Assembly (NCBI GenBank): GCA_002440235.1 | Contig: DJRZ01000021.1 | Location: forward strand, 190 to 11,693 | Length of the DNA: 11,504 bases | Direction: 5' to 3' | From: Alphaproteobacteria bacterium UBA6347 | Lineage (GTDB): Bacteria; Pseudomonadota; Alphaproteobacteria; CAAGCB01; CAG-977 | Position numbers and translations under genes: made by a program | Shown here: positions 1 to 6,543 of the stretch, one piece after another | Numbering within the stretch: position 1 is the stretch's first letter | Layout: each line of letters opens with the position of its first letter | Notes under the pieces: model-generated | Database searches by the model: none | Told to the model about the DNA's origin: nothing | The model's input: the letters and a program-made list of their open reading frames with translations, nothing else

Positions 1-49
1 CCAAGTGAATCTGCCGCAAAGTTCAGCCACGACGGTTAGGACTCAGTCC
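1..49 (-). repeat. Inverted, partial copy of the repeat core found at the right end
   Basis: Read on the minus strand, this segment contains GGCTGAAC, then GCGGCA, then TCACTTGG. The same words occur in the same order on the plus strand at about 11393-11421 (GGCTGAAC, GCGGCA, GTCACTTGG). The segment is therefore a diverged copy of the 148-bp right-end unit in opposite orientation. The window starts at the CCAAG that would lead into the GGATTGCCGCG arm, so that arm lies outside. No gene overlaps it. Confidence 0.7.
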
Positions 50-52
50 GTT

Positions 53-98
53 GATGCCGTCAATGGACTGCCGCGCCACTTCGTGGCTCGCAGTTGCG
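53..98 (-). repeat. Hairpin repeat arm A (minus-strand orientation)
   Basis: This begins GATGCCGTCAATGGACTGC and ends CGCAGTTGCG. It is a direct repeat of arm B, 63 bp downstream. The outer stem is ACTGC (67-71) with GCAGT (90-94). The inner stem is CCAC (76-79) with GTGG (83-86) around a TTC loop. On the minus strand it reads ACTGCGAG...GCAGTCC, the same left arm that is present at 11340-11363. It lies just past the end of the CoA-transferase gene, so it could form a hairpin in that transcript, but no U-run marks it as a terminator. Confidence 0.75.
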
Positions 99-115
99 AA
101 TTTATTTGCATCGTC

Positions 116-156
116 GATGTCGTCAGCGGACTGCTTCGCTTGCGCTCGCAGTCGCG
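116..156 (-). repeat. Hairpin repeat arm B (minus-strand orientation)
   Basis: This begins GATGTCGTCAGCGGACTGC, matching arm A apart from a few substitutions. The outer stem is GACTGC (129-134) with GCAGTC (148-153). The inner sequence is CGCTTGCG (137-144), self-complementary but different from the inner stem of arm A. Only the outer stem and flanks are conserved between the two copies. The first hairpin downstream of the CoA-transferase stop codon is this one. Confidence 0.75.
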
Positions 157-191
157 ATCCTATTCCGTTAAGGCACGGAGCTTCCGCGTTT

Positions 192-1391
192 TCAGACCGC
201 GCCGTTCGATTTCAGCGTTTCGATGTCGCCGTCCGTCAATCCCAAAGCGCGCAGGACGTCGTCCGTGTCCTGTCCCAGCGCGGGGGCAGCGGGGCGCGTT
301 TTTCCCTCGTCCGGCAGACTGTCCATTTTGATCGGGCACGCAATCGTTTCCAGTCCCCGCAATTCGGGGGACTGCATTTCCACCAGCATTTTGCGCGCCT
401 TGATTTGCGGGTCTTCGCAAACCTCTTTCAAATCCTGAATCAGGGAAACGGGAATGGCGTTTTGTTCCAGCAGTTCCACCCAATGCGCGGCGGTGTCGGT
501 GATAAAGACGGATTGCAACGCGTCGCCCAAAGCCTCGACGTTGTCGTGACGCGCGGCGGTCGTCGCAAAGCGTTCGTCCGCCCCGATTTCCGGGTGTCCG
601 ATCGCGGCGCACAGACGCTGGAACATCGCTTCGCCCGCGATCGCCGCCAGAACGAACGGACGGTCGGAAGCGTTGAACGACTGAAAGGGCGCTTCGGTCG
701 CGTGGCGGCAACCGACGGGTTTCGGCGGGATTTTCGTCGCCTGATAGCGCATCATCGCGCTTTCCAGCATGGCGACCTGACAGTCCAGCATGGAAATGTC
801 GATGTGTTCGCCCTCGTCCGTTCTTTCGCGGCGGTACAGCGCGGTCGTGATCGCGGTCGCGGCGAACACGCCCGCCAAAACGTCGCTGAGCGACACGCCC
901 ACCATCATCGGATCGCCGTCGGGATAGCCCGTCAGGCTCATAATGCCGCCGCGCGCCTGCGCCAGAATGTCGTAAGACGGCTTCAACGCGTCGGGTCCCG
1001 TCTGACCGAACCCCGAAATCGACGCGTAAATCAGGCGCGGATTGATTTTTTTCGCGCTGTCGTAATCCAAACCGAATTTCGCCATCACGCCGGGGCGGAA
1101 GTTTTCGACCAGAACGTCGGCTTTCGCGATCAGCTTTTTCAAAACGTCGACGGCGCCGGCGGCTTTCATATTCAGCGTCAGGCTTTTCTTGCCGCCGTTG
1201 ACCGATTCGAAATACAGGCTTTTGCCCGCCATAAAGGGCTGAAACAGGCGCGAATCGTCGCCGTGCGCGGGATTTTCGACCTTGATGACCTCCGCGCCGA
1301 AATCGAACAGCATCTGCGTGCAGTAGGGTCCCGCCAGAACGCGGGTCAAATCCAACACTTTAACGCCCGAAAGCGGTTTGCTTCGCGTCAT
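192..1391 (-). CDS. Family III CoA-transferase (CaiB/BaiF type)
   Basis: The 399-residue product belongs to the family III CoA-transferases, cytoplasmic enzymes that move CoA between carboxylic acids through an aspartyl-CoA anhydride. Visible family features are the N-terminal GVKVLDLTRVLAGPYC, then GAEVIKVENP, the VENFRPGVM stretch near residue 95, GFGQTGP near 127-133, and HIDISMLD near 197-203. The likely catalytic Asp is D170 in GVSLSDVLAG, near the position 169 known in formyl-CoA transferase and CaiB. Length is normal for the family. The ATG at 1391 is preceded by a near-perfect AGGAGG (1398-1403), so the start is secure. It lies 24 bp after accD on the same strand and is probably co-transcribed with it. 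The substrate cannot be read from sequence: formyl-CoA/oxalate, succinate/mesaconate and alpha-methylacyl-CoA racemase relatives share the fold. No oxalyl-CoA decarboxylase or carnitine gene is nearby. Confidence 0.93.
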   Translation of the reverse strand: MTRSKPLSGVKVLDLTRVLAGPYCTQMLFDFGAEVIKVENPAHGDDSRLFQPFMAGKSLYFESVNGGKKSLTLNMKAAGAVDVLKKLIAKADVLVENFRPGVMAKFGLDYDSAKKINPRLIYASISGFGQTGPDALKPSYDILAQARGGIMSLTGYPDGDPMMVGVSLSDVLAGVFAATAITTALYRRERTDEGEHIDISMLDCQVAMLESAMMRYQATKIPPKPVGCRHATEAPFQSFNASDRPFVLAAIAGEAMFQRLCAAIGHPEIGADERFATTAARHDNVEALGDALQSVFITDTAAHWVELLEQNAIPVSLIQDLKEVCEDPQIKARKMLVEMQSPELRGLETIACPIKMDSLPDEGKTRPAAPALGQDTDDVLRALGLTDGDIETLKSNGAV

Positions 1392-1415
1392 GAAAAGCCT
1401 CCTGTGAAAAAGGTG

Positions 1416-2315
1416 TCAGACCCGTTCCGCCGGTTTGCGGGGAAAGGGGACGGGATCGACCGCGGGGTGCGGGTGTCGCAGCATTTCGATCAGACTGATC
1501 AGCGTCGCGCGGATTTTGCGGCGGTCGACCACCATGTCGACCATGCCGTGTTCGCGCAGGTATTCGGCGCGCTGGAATCCTTCGGGCAGGCTGGCGCGAA
1601 TGGTCTGTTCGATCACGCGCGCGCCGGCGAAACCGATCAAAGCGTCCGGTTCGGCGATCGCGATGTCGCCCAGCATGGCGAACGACGCGGATACGCCGCC
1701 CATCGTCGGATCGGTCAGAATCACGAAATAGGGCAAGCCTTTTTCCTTTAATTTCCGCACCGCCATCGTCGTGCGCGCCATTTGCATCAGGGACAGAATG
1801 CCCTCTTGCATGCGCGCGCCGCCCGAAGCGGGGATCAGAATCAGGGTCGCGTCCTGCAAAATCGCCAGTTCGGCGGCGGCGATGATGCTTTCGCCGACGG
1901 CGGTGCCCATCGATCCGCCCATGAAAGCGAAATTGAATATGCCGACGACGACCTTGTTGCCGCCCATTTCACCCGACGCGACCAGAATGGCGTCGTTTTC
2001 CTTTGTTTTGCGGCGGGCGTCCTTCAGCCTGTCGGAATAATCCTTCAAATCGGAAAAGTTCAAGGGGTCTTCTTTGACTTCGGGCAGTTCGATCAGGTTG
2101 TATTTGCCGTCGTCGAACATCATTTCCAACCGTTTGCGCGGTTCGATGCGCATGTGATGACCGCACTGCGGGCAGATTTTGAAATTCTGTTCCAGTTCGC
2201 GGTGGTAAATCATCGCGCCGCAAGACGGGCATTTTTCCCACAGATTGTCGGGAATTTCCTTTGCGCCGACCAAACTTTGCAGTTTCGGACGGACATAGCT
2301 GGTCAACCAATTCAT
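1416..2315 (-). CDS. accD: Acetyl-CoA carboxylase carboxyltransferase subunit beta
   Basis: The 299-residue product is the beta half of the carboxyltransferase that, with AccA, transfers CO2 from carboxybiotin to acetyl-CoA to make malonyl-CoA, the first committed step of fatty acid synthesis. The N-terminal four-cysteine zinc ribbon is complete: C29, C32, C48 and C51. The crotonase-like carboxyltransferase core follows, with GGSMGTAVGE and PASGGARMQEG, then TDPTMGGVSASFAMLGD. Length matches bacterial AccD. I chose the ATG at 2315 (MNWLTSYVRPK) because that is the family's N-terminus and AAAGGTG lies just upstream; a longer frame reaching a TTG at 2372 adds residues with no family match. It follows lapA by 67 bp and precedes the CoA-transferase gene by 24 bp. 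accA, accB and accC are not in this window. Confidence 0.97.
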   Translation of the reverse strand: MNWLTSYVRPKLQSLVGAKEIPDNLWEKCPSCGAMIYHRELEQNFKICPQCGHHMRIEPRKRLEMMFDDGKYNLIELPEVKEDPLNFSDLKDYSDRLKDARRKTKENDAILVASGEMGGNKVVVGIFNFAFMGGSMGTAVGESIIAAAELAILQDATLILIPASGGARMQEGILSLMQMARTTMAVRKLKEKGLPYFVILTDPTMGGVSASFAMLGDIAIAEPDALIGFAGARVIEQTIRASLPEGFQRAEYLREHGMVDMVVDRRKIRATLISLIEMLRHPHPAVDPVPFPRKPAERV

Positions 2316-2343
2316 CTTGACACCTTTACGATACGTTCCGTAA

Positions 2344-2385
2344 TGACTTATGCGGGAAACATAAAGCGACAATCGCCATTAGTCA
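2344..2385 (-). other. Imperfect hairpin between lapA and accD
   Basis: TGACTTATG (2344-2352) and CATTAGTCA (2377-2385) are inverted copies with one mismatch. A smaller GCGA/TCGC stem with a TTG loop sits inside the loop (about 2366-2376). The structure covers the lapA stop codon and most of the gap before accD. No U-run follows on the minus strand, so it does not look like a standard intrinsic terminator. A processing site, a weak attenuator or chance are all possible. Confidence 0.4.
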
Positions 2386-2685
2386 AAGGTTTTCGGCGTC
2401 CTGCCGCTTTTCGGATTCGATTTGTTCCAGTTTTTTGGTCAGTTCCTTGATTTTTTTCGCCTGCCGGTAACGGTCGTTCCTGACGGGAATCGTCAAAATC
2501 CAGCCGTAAATCCCGCCGAAAACGAAAAACAGCAGGGCGAACGCCAGAACGATAAAGCTGACCGGCAGCGTGATTTCGTAAGGAAACGGCCACAGCGTCA
2601 GCGCGAATTCCCGTTTGTTCGACACGGCGAACGATACCGTGAAAAATAAAACGACGCAGGTAAAAACGAAATTGATGATCTTCAA
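2383..2685 (-). CDS. lapA: LapA-domain (DUF1049) inner-membrane protein
   Basis: The 100-residue protein has two hydrophobic segments (about 3-21 and 42-65) and a charged, probably coiled-coil C-terminus (about 70-97) rich in Lys, Glu and Gln. This is the architecture of the LapA/DUF1049 family, which in Escherichia coli takes part in assembly and quality control of lipopolysaccharide. The start appears to be TTG at 2685: there is no ATG in frame between it and the upstream stop, and AAGGA (2695-2699) sits nine bases upstream, overlapping the ihfB stop TAA. Translation is therefore probably coupled to ihfB. The ihfB-lapA pairing is common in Alphaproteobacteria and Gammaproteobacteria and supports the name. 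Family membership rests on topology plus context, because the sequence itself is poorly conserved. Confidence 0.82.
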   Translation of the reverse strand: MKIINFVFTCVVLFFTVSFAVSNKREFALTLWPFPYEITLPVSFIVLAFALLFFVFGGIYGWILTIPVRNDRYRQAKKIKELTKKLEQIESEKRQDAENL

Positions 2686-2697
2686 GGCGTTGTGTCC

Positions 2698-2982
2698 TTA
2701 TTCTTCGGCGTTGAGGCGGTCTTTCAGTTTTTTGCCCGCCTTGAAAAAGGGGACGTTTTTGGCTTCGACGCTGACCTTTTCGCCGGTTCTGGGGTTGCGC
2801 CCGGCGCGGGCGTTTCTGGCGCGGACGGAAAAAACGCCGAAACCGCGCAGTTCGACGCGGTGTCCCTCGGACAAGGCGGCGGCGATTTCGTCGAACACGG
2901 TCGAAACGATCTTTTCGGCGTCGCTTTGGTACAGGTGCGGATTCAGTTCGGCAATTCGCGCAATCAATTCGGATTTGGTCAT
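2698..2982 (-). CDS. ihfB: Integration host factor subunit beta
   Basis: The 94-residue DNABII protein is one half of the IHF heterodimer, which bends DNA sharply at specific sites in promoters, origins and recombination sites. The N-terminus [15 protein letters not shown] is typical of the beta subunit rather than of HU or IhfA. GFGVFSVR (48-54) and the DNA-contacting arm GRNPRTGE (61-68), with the intercalating proline P64, are intact. I place the start at the ATG at 2982, preceded by GGGG at about seven bases; a TTG two codons upstream would add only two residues. The stop codon overlaps the lapA ribosome binding site. The gene is divergent from the antiporter gene. Its common upstream partner rpsA is absent here, so a promoter should lie in 2983-3154. 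Confidence 0.94.
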   Translation of the reverse strand: MTKSELIARIAELNPHLYQSDAEKIVSTVFDEIAAALSEGHRVELRGFGVFSVRARNARAGRNPRTGEKVSVEAKNVPFFKAGKKLKDRLNAEE

Positions 2983-3068
2983 TTTCAACCCCGCTGAGTG
3001 GTTACAAACAGACTTTCATCTTGCCAAAGGAACGCCCCAGCGTCAACGGTATTCGAAAAAATTTAATC

Positions 3069-3079
3069 GAAAGTCTTTC
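3069..3079. promoter_or_regulatory. Small palindrome in the ihfB/antiporter divergent region
   Basis: GAAAGTCTTTC is symmetric around a central T (five-base arms). It lies just upstream of a possible plus-strand -35 element, so it could be an operator for either divergent gene. I cannot match it to a known regulator, and a site this short in AT-rich intergenic DNA could arise by chance. Confidence 0.25.
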
Positions 3080-3085
3080 TAATGA

Positions 3086-3114
3086 TTGAATTTTCCGCGT
3101 TTTTATTCTAAAAA
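3086..3114 (+). promoter_or_regulatory. Possible sigma-70 promoter of the antiporter gene
   Basis: TTGAAT (3086-3091) and TAAAAA (3109-3114) are separated by 17 bases, about 40 bases upstream of the ATG at 3155. The match to TTGACA/TATAAT is moderate (four of six at each box). The surrounding AT-rich stretch contrasts with the GC-rich genes. The assignment is by eye and other placements are possible. Confidence 0.35.
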
Positions 3115-3154
3115 GTAAAAGAATCCAGTTAGTGAATTTTCAAGGACGACGGAT

Positions 3155-4882
3155 ATGAGTGGTGATCAGGTTTGGGAACTGTTGGCGTTTTTGGCGGCAG
3201 TCGTTATTTTTATCCCTGTTTTTTATCGTTTGAAAGTCAACCCGCTGCTGGCGTTCATCGTCGCGGGCATCGTTTTGGGTCCCCACATGCTGGGACTGAT
3301 CAAGGACACGCACGTCACCGAAAACATCGGCGAACTCGGGTTGCTGTTTTTGATGTTCACCATCGGTCTGGATCTGTCGTTCCACCGTTTCAAGGCGATG
3401 CGCCTGTACATCTTCGGATTCGGGCTGATGCAGCTGCTGCTGACGGCGGCGGTCATCGGCGGCGCGGCTTTCATGATGCATAAAACGCTGAACGAATCCA
3501 TCATCATCGGTCTGGGGCTGGCGATGTCGTCGACCGCGATCGCGTTGCGCCTGATGCAGGAACGCGGCGAAATGCACACCGACGCGGGGCGCGCGACGGT
3601 CGGCATTCTGCTGATGCAGGATCTGGCGGTTATCCCCATCATGGTTCTGCTGCCGCGCATGGCGCAAACCAATTCGACCGCCATCGGCAACATGGGGCAG
3701 GCGTTCACGCAGGCGATCGGCGCGGTCACGCTGATCATGGTCATCGGACGCATGGTCGTCAAGCCTTTGTTCAAAATCATCGTTTCCACCAAAAACGCCG
3801 AAGCGTTCACCGCGGTCACGTTTTTCACCTTTTTGGCGACGGCGTGGGCGACGAACGCGGCGGGGCTGTCCATTTCGCTGGGCGCGTTTCTGGCGGGCAT
3901 GCTGATCGCCGAAACGGACTTCGGTCACGAAGTCGAAGCGGAAATCGCGTCGTTCAGCGGCATGCTGCTGGGGATTTTCTTCCTGTCCGTCGGCATGATG
4001 ATCGACATTCGGTACGCTTGGACGCACATATTGCAGATTTTGTTGCTGACCGCGGCGGTCATGGTCGCCAAATTCGCCGTCCTGTACGCGATCGAACGCT
4101 ATATGAAGATCAACAAGGGCGGATCGATCACGTCGTCCGTCATGATGTGTCAGGCGGGCGAATTCGGTTTCGTCGTGTTCAATCTGGCGGCGCAGAATTT
4201 CCATTTGATGAGCACGCAGACGTCTTCGCTGTTGCAGGTCGTCATCGCTTTGTCGATGTCGCTGACGCCGTTCGTCAGCTCGTTCGTCCTGAAAATTCTG
4301 GACAAGAAGCGCGCGGCTGAAAACGCGGCGAAAAACGAAGCCGTCCCCGAAGACATCAACGACGAAGACGAAAAGGAACTGGAAAACCACGTTCTGCTGA
4401 TCGGTTACGGCCGCGTGGGTCAGGCGGCGGCGCGCATGCTGGCGCGCAACGACGTTCCGTTCATCGTGATGGACACGGACGTGCCGCATATCGAACGCGC
4501 CAAGAAAAACAACCGCGACTACATGTTCGGCAACGCGGGCAACCCCCGCATTCTGGAAGCCGCCAACATCGCCAAAGCCAAAGCCGTTATGATCTGCATC
4601 AGCGGTCTGCCGTCGGCGATCCGCGTTTTGCAGGCGGTGCGCGAAATTTCGTCGACGATCCCCGTGTTCATGCGGTGCAACGACGACACGCGCTGGGGCG
4701 AACTGGTGCGTCTGGGCGCGACGGGCGTGATTTCCGAAACGCAGGAATGCGGAATCCGTCTGGCGGCGGCGACCGTCCTTTGCTTGGACGGCGACGAAGA
4801 CAGACTGCGCGAAACCGCCGCCGTTCTGCGTCAGGAAAACACGGTCAACGCTTCGTTGCCGACGGTCGGCACGGGGGCTTGA
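3155..4882 (+). CDS. KefB/KefC-type monovalent cation:proton antiporter (CPA2) with RCK domain
   Basis: The 575-residue inner-membrane protein has an N-terminal Na+/H+-exchanger domain (about 1-385, some 12 hydrophobic segments) and a cytoplasmic RCK/TrkA-N domain (about 411-545). Family signs are FTIGLDLS (68-75), the ion-site motif QDLAVIP (155-161), FLAGMLIAET (245-254), FGHEVEAEI and LLGIFFLSVGMMID near 256-284. The last corresponds to the HALxxD loop and helix of KefC. The RCK domain starts VLLIGYGRVG (413-422), a Rossmann GxGxxG-type nucleotide site. A very acidic linker (about 399-410) joins the domains. Such proteins exchange K+ (sometimes Na+) for protons and can be gated by NAD(H) or glutathione. 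No KefF/KefG ancillary gene is adjacent, so glutathione gating is unproven. AAGGA (3142-3146) precedes the start. The gene ends 8 bp from the convergent ccmI stop. Confidence 0.92.
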   Translation: MSGDQVWELLAFLAAVVIFIPVFYRLKVNPLLAFIVAGIVLGPHMLGLIKDTHVTENIGELGLLFLMFTIGLDLSFHRFKAMRLYIFGFGLMQLLLTAAVIGGAAFMMHKTLNESIIIGLGLAMSSTAIALRLMQERGEMHTDAGRATVGILLMQDLAVIPIMVLLPRMAQTNSTAIGNMGQAFTQAIGAVTLIMVIGRMVVKPLFKIIVSTKNAEAFTAVTFFTFLATAWATNAAGLSISLGAFLAGMLIAETDFGHEVEAEIASFSGMLLGIFFLSVGMMIDIRYAWTHILQILLLTAAVMVAKFAVLYAIERYMKINKGGSITSSVMMCQAGEFGFVVFNLAAQNFHLMSTQTSSLLQVVIALSMSLTPFVSSFVLKILDKKRAAENAAKNEAVPEDINDEDEKELENHVLLIGYGRVGQAAARMLARNDVPFIVMDTDVPHIERAKKNNRDYMFGNAGNPRILEAANIAKAKAVMICISGLPSAIRVLQAVREISSTIPVFMRCNDDTRWGELVRLGATGVISETQECGIRLAAATVLCLDGDEDRLRETAAVLRQENTVNASLPTVGTGA

Positions 4883-4890
4883 TTCCTTAT

Positions 4891-5607
4891 TTATAAAACG
4901 GGAGCTTGCGGTTTCACCGCGCGCGGATCCAGTTGCAGAACGTCCTGCAAAGCGGATATGCGCGCGTGGACGACCGCCAGCCACGGATCTTCGGCGGACA
5001 GGGTCTGTTCCAGATACCGCCACAAAGCCATCGCTTTCCGCGGTTCCTTGTTCTGCAAACGCGCCAATCCCATGAAATAGACGGCTTTCGGATCGTCGGG
5101 ACGGTAGCGCAGGACGTTTTCCAACGCCTTTTGCGCTTCGCCCGTAATGCGCCCGTTGTTGGCTTGGATAATCGTTTCCGCCAGCGCGTGCCAGTTCGAA
5201 ATATCCTGCGGGATCCCCCATTCGATCGCGTTGCGGTACGCCGTCGCGGCTTGGTCGTAATATCCGGCGTTGCGGTAGGTTCCCGCCAAACGCCGCCAGA
5301 CGACGCCGTCGTCGGGCGTCGCCGACAGATAGCGTTCCAGCCGCCTGATTTTAGCCATGCGACCGGTTTGCGTTTCGGATTCCAGCGTGTCGCGCGCGTT
5401 CAGCGGATAGTCGGGCATCATCACTCTGCCCTGTTTCCCGTACAGAACGGGCACCAGCACCGCGAACAGGAAAAAGACGAAGCCGATATAGAACAGCTTG
5501 GCTTTTTGCGCCCTGCCGCGCCCGCGGTTCAGCGGCAGAATCGGGAAAATGAACAGCGTCAGCGCGCCGATGGTCATCAACAGCAAAGCGGTCAAAAACA
5601 GTATCAT
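4891..5607 (-). CDS. ccmI: CcmI-like cytochrome c maturation protein with TPR repeats
   Basis: The 238-residue protein has two N-terminal transmembrane helices (about 2-23 and 38-56) and a periplasmic domain with TPR-like helical pairs (about 85-215, for example DDGVVWRRLAGTYRNAGYYDQA followed by AYRNAIEW, in two stretches of one repeat). CcmI binds the C-terminus of apocytochrome c and hands it to CcmH/CcmF. Family assignment rests on this topology plus position as last gene after ccmFGH. The ATG at 5607 is preferred over an upstream start at 5676 because the protein then begins with the first membrane helix, and GAGGA overlapping the ccmH stop gives a good ribosome site 11 bp after that gene. 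The C-terminal heme-ligation binding domain of long CcmI proteins is absent, so it resembles the shorter NrfG/CcmH C-terminal type. Confidence 0.85.
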   Translation of the reverse strand: MILFLTALLLMTIGALTLFIFPILPLNRGRGRAQKAKLFYIGFVFFLFAVLVPVLYGKQGRVMMPDYPLNARDTLESETQTGRMAKIRRLERYLSATPDDGVVWRRLAGTYRNAGYYDQAATAYRNAIEWGIPQDISNWHALAETIIQANNGRITGEAQKALENVLRYRPDDPKAVYFMGLARLQNKEPRKAMALWRYLEQTLSAEDPWLAVVHARISALQDVLQLDPRAVKPQAPVL

Positions 5608-5618
5608 GTTTTTTGTCC

Positions 5619-6014
5619 TCAGGCTCGGAAGTTCTTGGAACGCCGTCCGATGTAAAACGCCATCGCGGCAAGGCACAGGACGAACGACGCGACGACGAAC
5701 AGCCGTTCGTTGTCGGCGTTCGGAGCGGGCGCGTCCTCCGGCGACAGCATGTCGCCGTATTGCGCCAGCAGCAAATGAACGACCATCTCCTGCGTTTTCC
5801 CGTCGGTCAAATGTTTGCGGATAAACAGGCGCATGTCCGCCGCGGTTTCGTCGCCAGCCGATTCTATGTTTTCGTCGGAACAGACCAGACAGCGCAGACG
5901 GTCGGCGATTTCCAGTGCCTCCGTTTCAACCGACGCGGCGTCGTTCTGTCCGGCGGACGCGGTCGCGCACGACAGCATCAGCATGGGCAAAAGGATTTTA
6001 AAGAGCCTTTTCAT
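5619..6014 (-). CDS. ccmH: CcmH/CycL-family cytochrome c thioredoxin-like oxidoreductase
   Basis: The 131-residue protein has an N-terminal signal sequence (likely cleavage after ATASA, residue 21), a periplasmic three-helix domain and one C-terminal membrane helix (about 104-123). The redox motif LRCLVCS has C42 and C45, in the place of the family's LRCxxCQ. The following helix region, with ADMRLFIRKHLTDG and HLLLAQYGDM, fits the family. CcmH reduces or holds the apocytochrome CxxCH thiols for heme attachment by CcmF. The Gln after the second cysteine is replaced by Ser, and the next residues are acidic, which is unusual. The start overlaps the ccmG end by 17 bp, and GGAG lies inside ccmG, so the two are translationally coupled. 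NrfF of the nitrite reductase system is a close relative, but no nrfA is present here. Confidence 0.9.
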   Translation of the reverse strand: MKRLFKILLPMLMLSCATASAGQNDAASVETEALEIADRLRCLVCSDENIESAGDETAADMRLFIRKHLTDGKTQEMVVHLLLAQYGDMLSPEDAPAPNADNERLFVVASFVLCLAAMAFYIGRRSKNFRA

Positions 6015-6543
6015 CTTTCAAACTCCGCAACAGGGGCAAAATAGCCCGCATATATAGTTCTTCGGTCATCACGCCGTTGATTTTGGCGACGACGTCGTGT
6101 TTCGCGTTCAGAACGAACGCGGTCGGCAATCGGGCGGCGCCCGTTTTTTGCGACCAGACGTTGTTGTCGTCCAGTCCGACGACGCGGTAGGGCGGCGCGC
6201 TTTTTTTAAACAGCTTTTCCAGCCGTTCGGGCTTGTCGCGCACGGCGATTCCGACGAACGGGACGTCGCCGCGCTTCGCCAGCCCGGCGATGACGGGCAG
6301 TTCCGCCAGACAGGGGCGGCACCACGACGCGAAGAAAAACAACAACGCCGGTTCGTCGGGCAGGCTTTGCGCCGTCAGCCGTTCCCCAGCCGCGCCGTTC
6401 CAAACGGGCAAAGCGTCTTCGGGCAAGGGAAAATCCTGCGCGACGACGGCGTCCTTTCCCGCGTAATCCAGCCTGACCGTGTAAAGAAAGTTGCAAAACA
6501 CCATCGTCGCCGCGAACAGGACGACGCAACCGTACCATTTCAT
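5998..6543 (-). CDS. ccmG: CcmG/DsbE thioredoxin-like protein
   Basis: The 181-residue membrane-anchored periplasmic thioredoxin has one N-terminal helix (about 4-22). The active site is ASWCRPCLAELP with C75 and C78, and the cis-proline loop is RLPTAFVLN with P140. It should keep CcmH and apocytochrome c thiols reduced, with electrons coming from CcdA or DsbD, neither of which is in the window. In classical CcmG the cis-proline is followed by Glu-Thr-Phe (PETF); here it is PTAF, so the family's characteristic acidic residue is missing. The ATG at 6543 overlaps the ccmF stop in an ATGA arrangement, so I prefer it to an upstream start at 6594 that would lie inside ccmF. Length is typical. Confidence 0.9.
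   Translation of the reverse strand: MKWYGCVVLFAATMVFCNFLYTVRLDYAGKDAVVAQDFPLPEDALPVWNGAAGERLTAQSLPDEPALLFFFASWCRPCLAELPVIAGLAKRGDVPFVGIAVRDKPERLEKLFKKSAPPYRVVGLDDNNVWSQKTGAARLPTAFVLNAKHDVVAKINGVMTEELYMRAILPLLRSLKDEKAL

Noticed and set aside
51..1751. A 566-residue open frame on the plus strand opposite the CoA-transferase and accD genes
   Set aside because: It is rich in Arg, Gln, His and Phe with no domain, runs across two well-supported genes, and is explained by the codon bias of the GC-rich opposite strand.
2983..2988. TTG start for ihfB two codons upstream of the ATG
   Set aside because: The family begins MTKSEL, and the GGGG ribosome site is best spaced for the ATG at 2982.
4883..4890. 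Possible bidirectional terminator between the convergent antiporter and ccmI genes
   Set aside because: The gap is only 8 bp and no GC-rich stem with a U-run could be found around it.
3140..5221. A 693-residue open frame on the minus strand opposite the antiporter gene
   Set aside because: Extremely rich in Arg, Gln, Asp and His, low in hydrophobic residues, no motif, and it lies antisense to a clear transporter and out of frame with ccmI.
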